A stretch of 64,000 nucleotides of DNA from Fulvia fulva (Eukaryota; Ascomycota; Dothideomycetes; Mycosphaerellales; Mycosphaerellaceae), in the NCBI RefSeq assembly GCF_020509005.1, contig NC_063012.1:5766001-5830000 (forward strand), in the 5' to 3' direction. The notes under the pieces are model-generated. The model was given only the letters and a program-made list of their open reading frames with translations. It did no database searches and was not told the origin of the DNA. A program made the translations under genes and the position numbers. Shown here in pieces: positions 44,598 through 55,899 of this stretch; the first letter of the stretch is position 1, and each line of letters opens with the position of its first letter.

Positions 44598-47500
44598 ACT
44601 ACCGACCTATAGTATTAGGGAAATAGTACGACCGCTACCTAAGCGTAGTAGATAGCGGTTAGTAACCGAACTTTCTAAGATAGAAAGAGTATAAGATTAA
44701 GAGACATAGAATATAAGAGACGGACTATAGTAAGGAGCTTAAGATATCGGTATATATACTAGATAAACAGTAACTAGCTATATACCCTTATCTAGTATTA
44801 CCCGTAATAATATAATATAAAAAGGCTCGCGGCCTTATAGATTCTACCTCTACCTCTCTCTTTCTTAATTAGAAACTTATACGTAAATATATAACCTCCT
44901 TAATCCCTTTGATAAAGAATAGACAATTAATACTAGGAGATAGATCGGCTATAGCGTGTCAGATTGGATATATAGCCCTTATAGACGTAGTTATCGGCGG
45001 TTATTACGAGTAAATACTATACTACGTTACCGACCTCAAATACGACATTGTCTTTAGACTACCGTAGCTCTCCGCGTATAACCCGAACATCTTCTAGGAA
45101 ACTAGCGAGGTAGCGTTTAGATCTAACTACTACTTTAGTCACTATCTATATAATAAGACATCGATAATAGTATAATCTCTAAACTATATCGGTAGAACCT
45201 AGCAAACGAAATATAGACTAAAGCCCTTTACTAGCGAATTAGTAGGATTTATAGCCGGAGGGGCGGAGCTAAATATGTCCGCTCTAGAGGTAGATAAAGA
45301 GGTGGATTGCTAGGAAGTCTCGTAGCGCGTATAGAAGATATACGCGTACCGGCCTAGGGCCGAGTACTTCTATATTATACCTACGGGGCGCGAGGATAAC
45401 GACAATAACGATAATAGCCTTAAACTAAGCGTATAGTAGCTAATAACCTAGATTAGTTCTTAAATAAGCAGTTTAACTACAATTCTAAAGAGAAGCTCCC
45501 GCCTATATACTACGACATTATAGATACTTTCTTAGTAAAGGACTACGAGGGACTTCTACCTTACCGACTAGCGATCGACTACGAGATTTATATCAAACCC
45601 GGTAGACCTTAATAACCGCTATATCGAAAGCTATACGGACTAGCCGAGAAGGAGAATGAAGCCGTCAAGAAATAGTTACTCGAATAGACTTTAGAAGGTA
45701 AGGTACGTAAGGCCGGTTAGAAAACAAGCTAGTTACCGGCACCGGGATTAGTAGTAAGAAAGCCTAGAGGAGGGCTACGAGTATATATTAACTACCGTAG
45801 GCTAAACGCTATTACTATTAAGGATCGCTATCCTATTCTATTAATATAGGAAACGCTTAACCGTATATACGGAAAGAAGTACTTTACGAAACTAGATATT
45901 ATAGTAGCCTTTAATAAGTTACGTATCGCGGAAGGGTACGAGTAGCTAATAGCTTTCGTAATACGCTACGGTATATACAAATGCCTCGTATTACCGTTCG
46001 GCCTCTATAGCGGACCCGTAACCTTTTAGTTATATATTAATATAGTTCTATAGGAATATCTAGATGACTTTATATTAGTATATCTAGATAACGTCCTTAT
46101 CTTTAGCGATACTCTAGAGGAATACGTCGAACACGTACGAAAGGTATTAATTAAGCTATAAGATACCGGGCTTACTATTAATATCGATAAGTCCGAGTTC
46201 TACTAGGAACGTATAAAATATCTAGGCCTTATTATTATACCCTAGGGCATCGAGATAGACCCGGAGAAATTGGAATACATATAGACCTAAGAAGTACTAA
46301 CTAATCTTAAGGATGTCTAAGCCTTCCTAGGATTCGCGAACTTCTACTATAGGTTTATCGAGACCTTCTCTTATATTATATCCCTATTAACTAACCTAAC
46401 GAAGTTAGATAGGCCTAGTAATTATAAGAACCGTAGAATCAACTAGACTGATAATTACTAGAGGGCATTCGAGGCGTTGAAAGTAGCGTTTAGTAAGGCG
46501 GGTATACTAGTATACTATATACCGGGTAGGTAGACCGTTATCGAGACTAACTCCTTAGACTTTATTAATATAGGTATACTGTTATAATACGACGAGTAGG
46601 GAGTGTTATATCCTATAGCTTTCTATTCGAAGAAGCTAAGCCCCTAGGAGTATAATTACGAGATCTATAATAAGGAACTCCTCGCGATTATTAAAGTATT
46701 TAAAGAGTAGCGCCCGGAGCTTACTTACGAAGTAGACGAGGACGGCGATCTAGTTAAAGTGTTTATAGACTACAAGAACCTCGAATATTTTATGACTACG
46801 AAGTGGCTAAATCGCCGATAAGCGCGATAGGTAGAATTTCTATTATAATTCAACTTCTAGATTATATACCGCCTAGGTATATAAGAAACGAAGCTAGATA
46901 GCCTAACGAGACGTAGCTAGGACCTTCCGTAGGGAGTGGACGATCCGAGAAATTAGTACTAGTATTAGATATTACTTCCGCTAGAGCGATTCCTTAAGAT
47001 CGACTCTATATAAGCTACTGTCGAAGATACGCCCGAAGAAGAAGAGACGACTCCCCTAAATCCTAAAGTAACCGAGTTTATTCTAGAACTAGAATAGGTA
47101 CTATAAATATAGCTAGTACTAGCTTAGGAAGTATAGACTACGAATAAAGCCGAAGTTGAAGCTGAACTCGAGTACCGTATAACGACTACTTACGCCCTAG
47201 ACTAAGAACTTAAGGCGGTAATTAAGATATTACGGAAAGTTGGTACTATCCCTCTACTCTTATAGAAGGCGAAGATATACCCTACGTACTATAAGGTAGA
47301 TAGTAATATGTTATATATACGAAACTAGTACGATAGTTAGAGCCTATAGGTACCCGATAACTAGGCCCTACGGACTCGGCTTATTAGAATAAATTATAAC
47401 GCTCTAGTAGTAGGACATCTAGGACGAGCTCGAACCTATAAACTCGTAGTACGAGAATTCTATTGGCCTGGCTTAGTAAGATTAGTACGTAGATATACCG

Positions 47501-48585
47501 CGAATTACCGTATATACCGTACGACAAAATCTCTATACTCCTAGCTACCTAGATTATTATACCTACTTTTAGTACCGGACCGACCTTAGAGGTATATCGC
47601 GGTAGACTTCGTAGTCGGACTTCCTAATAGTACCCACGATAGCATAACCTATAACAATATTATAACCGTAATAGATAGGCTAACGAAGGAAGTCGAGCTA
47701 ATTCCGATCGGAGCGATAACTATATAGAATACGGCAAGACTTTTCCTTAAGTATATCTTCTCCCGACGCGGATTTCCTAACACTATTACTTTAGACCGCG
47801 GTAAGTAATAGATTACTACCTTCTAGAAGAAACTTTATAAGATGCTTCGTACAAGTCGTAAGCTAAGTTCTTTATACTACCTAGAAACTAATAGACAGTC
47901 GGAACGTACTAACTAAGCAATAGAATAGTATCTCCGTATATTTACTAACGAGGTATAAGATGACTAGGTAGAATAGCTTTGTCTAGCTCAGTTCGTAATT
48001 AATAACTACCTTTCTAAAACTACTAGTATGTCGCTATTCTACGCTACTTTAGGCTATAACCCTAAGTTTATAGAGCGCGTAGACCTAAGCGCTAGAAAAG
48101 AGGGAGGACTAACTACTCTCTAGCGACTAGATACGCGATCGGCTAAAGCCTTCGTACGCCGGATTTATAACCTTTATAAGCACCTTTAAGAAAATATACG
48201 GATATTATAAGCTCTCTAAGCTAAAGTAGTAAACCGCTACCGAAGCATCCCGCTAGACTATAAAGTAGGCGACTAGGTATACCTAAGTACTAAGAATATC
48301 CGTACGACTCGACTATCTAAGAAGCTCGATAGAAGATACGCTAGCCCGTACTAGATTATAGAAGTTATACTAGCTAAGCTCTTATATAAACTAAGATTAT
48401 CGGACGCTATAGTAGGACTCGACAACTACTTTTACACCTCGTTACTTTAGCGAGCCGATCATCCCGACTTCCTACTACTCGAAGGCTAGTATCTAGTACT
48501 ACTACCGCCGATAACTATCGAGCCCGATACTACCGAAGCCGATATAGTCGCTAATATAGTCGTAATACCTATATATATATATATA
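44598..48585 (+). pseudogene. Gypsy-2 gag end and pol (protease, RT, RNase H, integrase), RIP-degraded
   Basis: Gag end and spacer to about 44,900. A retropepsin-like C-terminal block DLKYDIVFRLPWLS lies near 45,030. [20 protein letters not shown] (45,760), [19 protein letters not shown], and FILVYLDNVLIFSDT near 46,070 (YLDD to YLDN by RIP). RNase H: RAFEALKVAFSKA, FYSKKLSP-EYNYEIYNKELLAI (46,480-46,720). Integrase zinc region: VGHLGRARTYKLV (47,400). Integrase core: YIAVDFVVGLPNS (47,600). The C-terminal region carries on to 48,585, where Copia-2 is inserted. The order RT, RNase H, integrase marks Ty3/Gypsy. Confidence 0.88.
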
Positions 48586-48803
48586 TGTTAAACAGGTACG
48601 AGTTGCGCAGCAGTGGAAGACGGCGGATCACACAAAAGACGAAGAAGGACCCAATGGGATAGCGTGTATCTACATACAGTATCGCCGGTGTTGGTGTAGG
48701 TGTTTCAGGAGGGACAGCTGTACTCAGGACTTGACTAGCAAGCCCTGATTACTAATCCCCCTAAGCACTCAATGTTGACCCTATGACCTGCATATTCTCA
48801 ACA
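48586..48803 (-). repeat. Copia-2 3' LTR (218 bp)
   Basis: Differs from the Copia-1 LTR at three positions that I can see, all C/T or G/A. Confidence 0.95.
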
Positions 48804-48837
48804 CTCCCACTCAGGTCAGAAGGTCTCAAACAATCCC

Positions 48838-50753
48838 TTATACAAGCTAGAGCTGCCTCACAAAGTTTTGAAACTGCTGGCCATTGAGGGGCTTAGTCAG
48901 CCCATCAGCAACTATGTCCTTTGTGTGGCAGTAATCCACTGCAATCTTCTTTTGCCACTAGAGATTCCTGACATAGTAGTATGCCACATCAATATGCTTT
49001 GACCTGTCATGGACATGGGCATTTTTGACAAAGGTCAAAGCTGCTTGGTTGTCACCCATAAGCTTCACGGGTCTCAGCTCATCAACAGTACTGCTTGCCT
49101 TCATCCTAGGTTGGAATGAACACTCTCCAACCAGGTCAGGACACCTCATCTCTCTAAGGACTGCAGCAAGAAACTGTGACTACTTAGCTGCTGCATTCAT
49201 GGCCATGAACTCAGCCTCCATTGTTGATGTGGCAACAGACTTCTGCTTCCTACTCATCCAGGACACAGGTGATCCACAAAGGAACCACACATGTCCAAGG
49301 ATTGAGACTCTGTCTGCCTTGTCTATGGCATAATCAGAATCTGAGTATCCCTGGAGAATACCTCCTCCTCTTCTGTACATCAAGCCCAGGTCTGGGTATG
49401 ATCTCAGATATCTGGAGAGTTTCTTCAAGGCTCTAAGATGTTGCTTTGAAGGGTCAGCAACATATGAGCTGATTCTTCCAAGGGGGAAAGCAAGGTCTGG
49501 CCTTGTCATTGTCATTGGCCACATCCAGGTACCATTGCAACTCTGGTACTCCTGTTTGTTGCACCTCTCATCCATAGTAGCTGAAGGTCTCAGATCCTCA
49601 TAGCTGTCCATAGGTGAGAGTGTGGGTGTGGCCTTCTCTGGATGCCCATCTTGGCAAGGTTAGTTTGGATGTAGTGTCCTTGATCAAGCTTTACAGTACC
49701 TTGGGACCTGTTTCTGGTAATCCTCATTCCAAGGATCTTCTCAGGTTCCCCAAGATCTTTGATCTTGAACACTCTTCTAAATTCAGCCTTGAACCACTGA
49801 ACATCTGACAGCTTTGGAGCTGCAATGGGGATGTCATCCACATAGGTGAGGACCATGATGTCTCTTCCTCTGTGGATGAGTAGGCATGGATCCACCTGGG
49901 ACTAGGTGGATCCAATCTGTTCTAGCTTGGCAACACAGAGCTTGTTCTAATCTCTAGCTGCTTGCTTCAGTCCATACAGGCTTCTAAGGACCTTGAAGAC
50001 CATATTTGGTGGAATTTCGACACCTAGGGGTGGGATCATGTAGATGTCTTCAAGAAGGCTGCTTTCGGTGAAAGCATTGTTCACATCCACCTGGTGCATC
50101 TCAAGATCTCTCTCACATACTACAGCCATGAAGACCCTAAGGGTATCATGCCTAACAGTAGGTGCAAAGGTCTTTTCAAAGTCAACACCATATTTCTGTG
50201 AAAACCCTCTTACAACCAGTCTTGCCTTGAACTCTTCAATGGCTCCACTGATCATTCTTTTCACATCAAAAACCCACTTAGATGTAACCAGGTTTGCACC
50301 CCTTGGTAGTACAACTGGATCCAAGGTGTTGTTGCTTCCTAAGGCAATAAGTTCTTTCTGGATTGCCTCTTTCCACATATGTCCCCAATTGGGGTCTCCC
50401 ACTGCCTCCTTATAGGACTTTGGGATTGGCACTTCCTGCCGGTAGGCTATGGCCTGCCTAACAGCAGCAAATGCATATCCCTCCACATCATTCAGGATTT
50501 CCTCAACCCAGCTCATAGTTGGATCAAGATGAAACATCTGAGCAATCAATGCCCTATGATGCTTGGCTTCATGCTCAGCAGAGCCATCATCTTCATCCCC
50601 CCTTGACCTCTTGTTGCCTGCAAGCTGAGGTGGCTGTTGAGGTTGATCCTCCTGAACAAGTTCCTCTTCCTTTTCTTTTCTTGGAGTCCCCTCTACTCCA
50701 ATCTTCTGGTACTCTCTAATGTCTTTTGGAGGTTGGGGAAGTTGCACAAACAC
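48838..50753 (-). pseudogene. Copia-2 reverse transcriptase and RNase H, broken
   Basis: Almost the same protein as Copia-1 pol: KWVFDVKRMISG, FAPTVRHDTLRVFMAV, YVDDIPIAAP, EAEFMAM, MGDNQAAL. Breaks are a TAG at 49,899 (shared with Copia-1), a frameshift near 49,640 after LAKMGI, a TAG near 49,185 replacing the Gln of KQSQF, and a TAG near 48,956 replacing the Ser of NLSWQ. Confidence 0.92.
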
Positions 50754-51679
50754 TGTTTTAGCAAGGAAAGAATTTCCCTTGCACCATCACTACGGATTGC
50801 AGATAGAAAACACCTTGAGCTGTTCTCTACCTGAACCTTCCATTCCTTTAGAGCTGTAGGAGCATCACTCCTAGCCTTCAAAGGGACTACCCACTTCTTC
50901 CTCAAGAAGTTGTCTACAATCTCAAGCCAGTACTTGAAGCCAAGTCTTGAGACTGCACCTTGAAAAGGCCCACAGATGTCAATAGAGATGAGGGCCAGCC
51001 TCTCTCCTTTCCTCTCTGTGGCAGGTCCTTTGAACTTCCTCATGTCTGCAAGGGAGCAGACCTTGCAGTTCTGGTGTTCAGAAGGAACAGGAATGGGATC
51101 TTTCTTGTCAGTGACTCTATGCAGGTTTCTTAGCAGTCCCTTGCTAAGGTGTGCACATCTTCTATGCTATAGCTCCCACTGGTCCTGGGACTCAGTGGCA
51201 GTCATAGCCTGTTCCAATTCACACTCAAAATGTGTACCTAACTTGGACAGATCCAAGTCATGCTCCTATAGAGAGGCATATGCTTGAGGCATAGCTTCAA
51301 GCTGCTCTGAAACACTTTGAATGAATGGAACACCCCCTCTCAGCTTTGTCTGGACAACAGGTTTTCCAGGAAGGGATTTGAGGGTGAAACTGGGCGGTTG
51401 GACAGCAAACTGTTGGCTGAACTGATTCCAAGAGACAAGGCTAACTCCAAGGCCAGGAACAAACAAAACATTCTTCAAGACAATCTGCTTCCCAGAAGGA
51501 CCACCCATCACTGCACTCCCCTCATGTGTGGCATGTAGGTAGCCACCCCCAACCTTGATCCACTTCCTCTTCTGAAGAGGTTTCAGGGTCCTGAAAAGTG
51601 AATCCTGGTCAGTCATATGGGATGAAGCACAAGAGTCAAGCAACCACTCTGAGGAGGGGTACTTGCTTTTGGCTTCCAC
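50754..51679 (-). pseudogene. Copia-2 protease and integrase fragment
   Basis: Protease WLLDSCASSHMT is at about 51,650. The pre-integrase region carries the same TAG (51,164) as Copia-1, in the context GAG-CTA-TAG-CAT. The integrase core is present to AIRSDGAREILSLLKQ, where the 609-bp deletion joins it out of frame to the linker before RT. RKKWVVPL keeps the Trp that is a stop in Copia-1. Confidence 0.88.
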
Positions 51680-52597
51680 AGTTGAATGGGCAACCTCATC
51701 AACTTCATCATCCTCTGATGGTGTCTCAGGGTCTGATAAGTCTTCCTGGGTTGCACAGGCTCTTCCTTGTAAGGTCCTTCATCACCACTAGGATGTCCCT
51801 CAGGCTTGGGGATGGGGACCTCGTTCTCGGTGGTGATGATTGTCTCTTTGCAACAGAGGTGTTTCCTCTGTTGAGCTTGTCCTTCCTGACAGCATGCTTG
51901 GCTCCAGAGAGGTGTGGGCAATCCTTGATCACATGATCACCATCACAGAGATGGCAGGTGATCTTGCCCTGGAAACCTCTTCCTACAAACATTGCTGTTT
52001 CCTTGGATGCAACTTCCAGCCTGGATTCATGTGACTCAAGCAGTTGTAGACAATCTTCATATGACAGTCCTGGCTAGGCCAGGATAGTGTTCTTGGTCCC
52101 AAGATACACCTCAGGCAGGGCTTGAAGCAGATGCTTCAGCTTCCTTGTAGGCTCTCTGTAGTGAGCCTCTGCTGGGTCAACTTCAGCAATCCTTCTTACA
52201 AGATTGCCAAGGTGGACCCAGGCCTGTCTGATGGTCATGCCATCTATCATTCTGAAGTTGATCAATTCTTGAACAACTGTCATTGCATATGCAGCATGAA
52301 CCTTGCTGTACTTTGCCCTCATCTTGAGCCAGATCTCTCCAGCTTGTCTCATCTATTTGCTTTCCTCCCAACTGGACTGTATCTTGACTCTTCAAGTCCA
52401 GGTAAGGGATCTGATGACTCAGATGGTGTTGAGGAGCTGGGTGTGCTTGATAATAGATGGCCTCCATCTACAACCCAAAGCACATCTTGAGCTTCAAGAT
52501 GGTCTTGTATCAATGAGAACCATGTCCTCTAGTTGTCCTTGGTTAGGATAGGTGCTGCTCTCCTTCTACCAAGGGTGCTGTGTCCGGTTTCCTCCAT
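51680..52597 (-). pseudogene. Copia-2 gag, broken and diverged
   Basis: ATG at 52597 (MEETGHSTLGRRRAAPILTKDN), then TAG where Copia-1 has a residue before TWF. Later frames give EIWLKMRAKYSKVHAAY and LLQALPEVYLGTKNTILA. The knuckle CHLCDGDHVIKDC is near 51,945. The similarity to Copia-1 gag is far lower than in pol. CpG is absent over at least 52081-52380, unlike the Copia-1 gag. Confidence 0.85.
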
Positions 52598-53080
52598 GCT
52601 TTTATATATAGGACAGGATGGCTGCCTACAGAAGAAAGGTATTCGTTCGTACGCGATCGGATCGATAGGAGGTGAACCGAACGCGAGGTTGATAGTGGAG
52701 AGAATGGCTGTCCACAAGAAAGCGAGGAAAGTCGGTCGTAAGGATCGTGTTTCTGAGACACTGTCTGTAGCTCTCTCAGGGGAGGGTGTTCTGAGACACT
52801 ACGGCTCTCTCAGACGGAACAGTTAGTCGATGCGAACGCGATGTCCGGATAGCGACTCTTCTCAGTAAGCTCGCCCACTTGTCTGAGGTATTGGCACAGG
52901 CTCCCTGACTCGGAGTCTGACAGTGCCTCACTAGGCTCTTTCACGTCTTATATACACCTACAGCGCGGCTGTAGCTTCCTGTGCAATGCGGGTGCGGCCT
53001 CCAGTCTGCCTTCCTTTTGTTCTGAAGAGGAATAACTCCAATACGACTTTGTCGAGGGTGAAACACCGAGTTGCTAACCC
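52598..53080 (-). promoter_or_regulatory. Copia-2 leader
   Basis: CpG-rich (16 CpG counted in 52741-53040). It is near-identical to the Copia-1 leader from about 52,805 to the primer site and diverged closer to gag. It has the same CTCTCTCAG and GAGACACT repeats. Confidence 0.5.
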
Positions 53081-53092
53081 GGGCTCATAACC
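53081..53092 (-). promoter_or_regulatory. Copia-2 primer binding site (half-tRNA type, initiator Met)
   Basis: Same GGTTATGAGCCC as Copia-1, complementary to the anticodon region of tRNA-iMet. Confidence 0.7.
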
Positions 53093-53310
53093 TGTTAAAC
53101 AGGTACGAGTTGCGCAGCAGTGGAAGACGGCGGATCACACAAAAGACGAAGAAGGACCCAATGGGATAGCGTGTATCTACATACAGTATCGCCGGTGTTG
53201 GTGTAGGTGTTTCAGGAGGGACAGCTGTACTCAGGACTTGACTAGCAAGCCCTGATTACTAATCCCCCTAAGCACTCAATGTTGACCCTATGACCTGCAT
53301 ATTCTCAACA
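53093..53310 (-). repeat. Copia-2 5' LTR (218 bp)
   Basis: Identical by eye to 48586-48803. Confidence 0.95.
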
Positions 53311-54089
53311 ATATATAAGGTAGAGAAGATCTTAGATATATATACCCGTAAGCGAGTAGGCAAAGTGAAGAAGAGGTAGAAGCGTAAAGTAGACACTTAG
53401 TAAAAGGTAAAATGGCTTAGATATTAGAATAAGGAGGATAGTAAGACCTAGTAACCGGCTAAGAATATGCTTGAATACGCGGCCGCTACTATTATAGATT
53501 TTTACTATAACCGGCCGGAGTTGTCTACGCCTATAGGCTTCGTAGCTCTATCTAATTAGGTCCTCCTAAGTAATAAGGTGCTCGGGCTTAATACGATTAG
53601 GGTTAATAGTAATACCGTTACGAATAAGTTGTCTCGAGCTATACCTCTAATAGAATCTACTTAGTATATATTTACTACGTATCGCTATACTAGCTAGGTT
53701 ACGGGAAAGCCTACTATCTTAACTAAGGACTCCGGTATTACCTACTACCCTTAGCTCTACGATAGTACCGGTAGTTTTACCGATACTAGAGTAAAACCTA
53801 TAGAGCCTATAATAATACCTAACCTAGGCTATAAGGATTATATACGAGTACTAGCCGAAGATAGACTTAGGTCTAGGGTAAGCTAGCTAACTAGGTAGTA
53901 TATTTCTCGAAGGGAGCCGGTCGCGGATAGGCTAGTTATAGATAGACAGGATATAGATATATTACTAGACGATAATAAGGTATTAGAGGATAATTAGACT
54001 TTCGTACGGTTATAGAGTAGTACGGGCAAGTGGCCGTATAAAATAGATAACGCTTCGAGGACTAAGACGCGTTTTAAGAGGGGGGGTAC
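53311..54089 (+). pseudogene. Gypsy-2 pol 3' end and polypurine tract
   Basis: Resumes after the ATATA duplication. It is a basic C-terminal tail (KRVGKVKKR-like near 53,350), then low-conservation sequence that matches the inverted block. The tract at 54076-54086 (AAGAGGGGGGG-like) adjoins the LTR. Confidence 0.7.
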
Positions 54090-54273
54090 TATTACGGATA
54101 GCCCTCGACCCCTTACTATAGCTACGTCGGCCCGAGTAAACCGCGGACCTTCCGTATCGGGTTCGCGCGGCTTAGCTTTACTTTATAACTTCGCCGCGCC
54201 TCGCGCTCCTCTTTCGTAGCTTTATAGAACAATAACTCTCTTATTCGGACCCTATAGTACGCGTACCCTTATA
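54090..54273 (+). repeat. Gypsy-2 3' LTR (184 bp)
   Basis: Starts TATTACGG (TGTTACGG before RIP) and ends CTTATA. Same length as the other two copies. Confidence 0.82.
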
Positions 54274-55665
54274 CCGTCGTTATCGCTACTACCTCTACTA
54301 CCTCCTCGTCGGGTGCCTCTACCTATACGGACCTACGAAGTAGGAGGCGTAGGTAATCGTGAAATACCGTTACGACGAGGGGAGTAGACGCGGACCTAAC
54401 GACTACGGTTATTATTATTATTACCGTTAGTACCGTTAGTATCGCTAGTACCGCTCGTGTCTTTAGCTACTAGCTAAGCCTTTAGCTCTACTACCTCCTT
54501 ATTTAGAGCCTAATTACGCTTAGATAGGGCTTTAATGTCCTTAGGTAATATATCTACCTACGACTCCTCGACCTATCCGAAGAGCGTATTATTATCCTAT
54601 CGAAGGCGCTAATTAGCTTTCTTAAGGTCTTATATCTAACTCTTATACTTATAGTAACTTATTTGTTAAAGTAGAATATAAAGAGGCCCTTAATATTCTT
54701 ATTATTTTCGAGTTAACTAAGACTCTCGGATACGGTATTACGTTCCTTCTTTATATCGGCGTACTTACGCTATATAACCTTATTAGCCTTCTTTAGGAAC
54801 TCGACCTAGTTAAAAAGTGTAATAAAGTCTAACTATATCTAGTAAACGAGGTGAAACATAATCTCCGGGTATACTATAGTACGAGTCGCGAACTCGGCTA
54901 GGCTCTTAATAGTAGTATACTCTAAGGCGATTACCTACTCCTTAGGTTAGCGTAAATTATTAGTTTTACTATCTTATATAGATATATCATCTCTTAACTC
55001 TATGATCTTATACACCTTAATTCCTCCTTCTTCTAAGATCTATTCTTCGTCGAGGAACTATACGAAGTTAATAGGGTCGGAGGTTAAGGTAAACTACTAT
55101 TCTTTAGGTAGTAGGTCCTTCTCGATCTCTTATTATTTAGCGACGAATACGTTCGAGTCGTCGTCGGAAGGGAAGGCACCTAGGGCGGTATCGATACCTA
55201 GGTTATCGAGTGTCTACGTTTTAGTAGATACGGTTAGGAAAAGCTTAGTACGTACGAGCGACTAACGCTTATACTTACTAAGATCTAGATAAAGAGGTTA
55301 CTTAGGTAAGAGCACCCCGTTAGTAGTACTACCGGGTATAGCTATATTATACTATTACGTAGTAGATAAGACTACTCTCTTAGTAGGTATATAAGGGCCC
55401 TATAAGAGTAGGGAGGCGCGCGTTTTACGCGAAGGAGAGAGGTAATCTATTGACTTAACTAATACGCTTGTTTACGCGACTATAGTTATTATTAATACGC
55501 CTATACGCGCGACTCGACGGTTAGTAACTATAGTAAACTTGACCTACCTTAACGTATACTTTACTAGTACGATTTAATTATAACTACTAGCCTAACTAGA
55601 TAGGCCGCTTATAAGACCGAATAAACTATTACGGGTAGTGATCTATAAGACGATAGTATAGGGTT
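54274..55665 (-). pseudogene. Minus-strand Gypsy gag remnant and flank, RIP-degraded
   Basis: On the minus strand 54,300-55,260 reads a gag-like protein with long Lys/Glu/Leu stretches resembling coiled coil (EVVELKA, IKALSKRN, VEFLKKANKVI-like) and an acidic N-terminal half. This layout is the same as in Gypsy-4 gag (56,160-56,820). No LTR could be fixed at either end. 55,266-55,665 has no readable motif and may hold the leader or LTR of this element. The 87-codon plus-strand frame at 55002-55265 is antisense to it. Confidence 0.5.
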
Positions 55666-55826
55666 TGTTACGGCCCTAGGCCTAGTAAATGTCTAGCTAG
55701 TATATAGGTCACGTGACCGCGCGTACTAGCGTAGTACCTCGGCTTATATATAGCCTCGGCGTACCTCGCGCTCCTCTTTCCTACGTACCTAGCTACTTTA
55801 TATTAATACGACTATAAACCGTTACA
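55666..55826 (+). repeat. Probable Gypsy-4 5' LTR (right end uncertain)
   Basis: Begins TGTTACGG like the 184-bp Gypsy LTRs and shares a block ending in GCGTACCTCGCGCTCCTCTTT with them (about 55,764-55,790). The right end at GTTACA is a guess; no second copy exists here to fix it. Confidence 0.45.
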
Positions 55827-55899
55827 CTTAGCTAGGTCTCTATATCCGTAGAAGAGCTACGACGGGATCTATAAGAGCGTATATTATTAATAATAACCG

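Larger units (their letters stand above)
48586..53310 (-). mobile_element. Copia-2: Ty1/Copia element with identical LTRs and internal deletions
   Basis: 4725 bp, 218-bp LTRs (48586-48803 and 53093-53310) identical by eye, ATATA duplicated (48581-48585, 53311-53315). The orientation and domain order are as in Copia-1. Relative to Copia-1 it lacks 609 bp (Copia-1 30149-30757), joined at a 2-bp CA overlap, which removes the third catalytic residue of integrase. Its gag is shorter, diverged and riddled with stops. It lies in Gypsy-2 pol at an AT dinucleotide run (48571-48585). Confidence 0.97.

Noticed and set aside
48571..48585. AT dinucleotide microsatellite as an independent repeat locus
   Set aside because: Short, inside Gypsy-2 pol, and best explained as RIP-derived TA richness and the Copia-2 target.
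55002..55265. 87-codon plus-strand ORF
   Set aside because: Antisense to a gag-like frame with the same layout as Gypsy-4 gag. It has no homology signal of its own, and low-stop stretches arise by chance on the antisense of RIP sequence.
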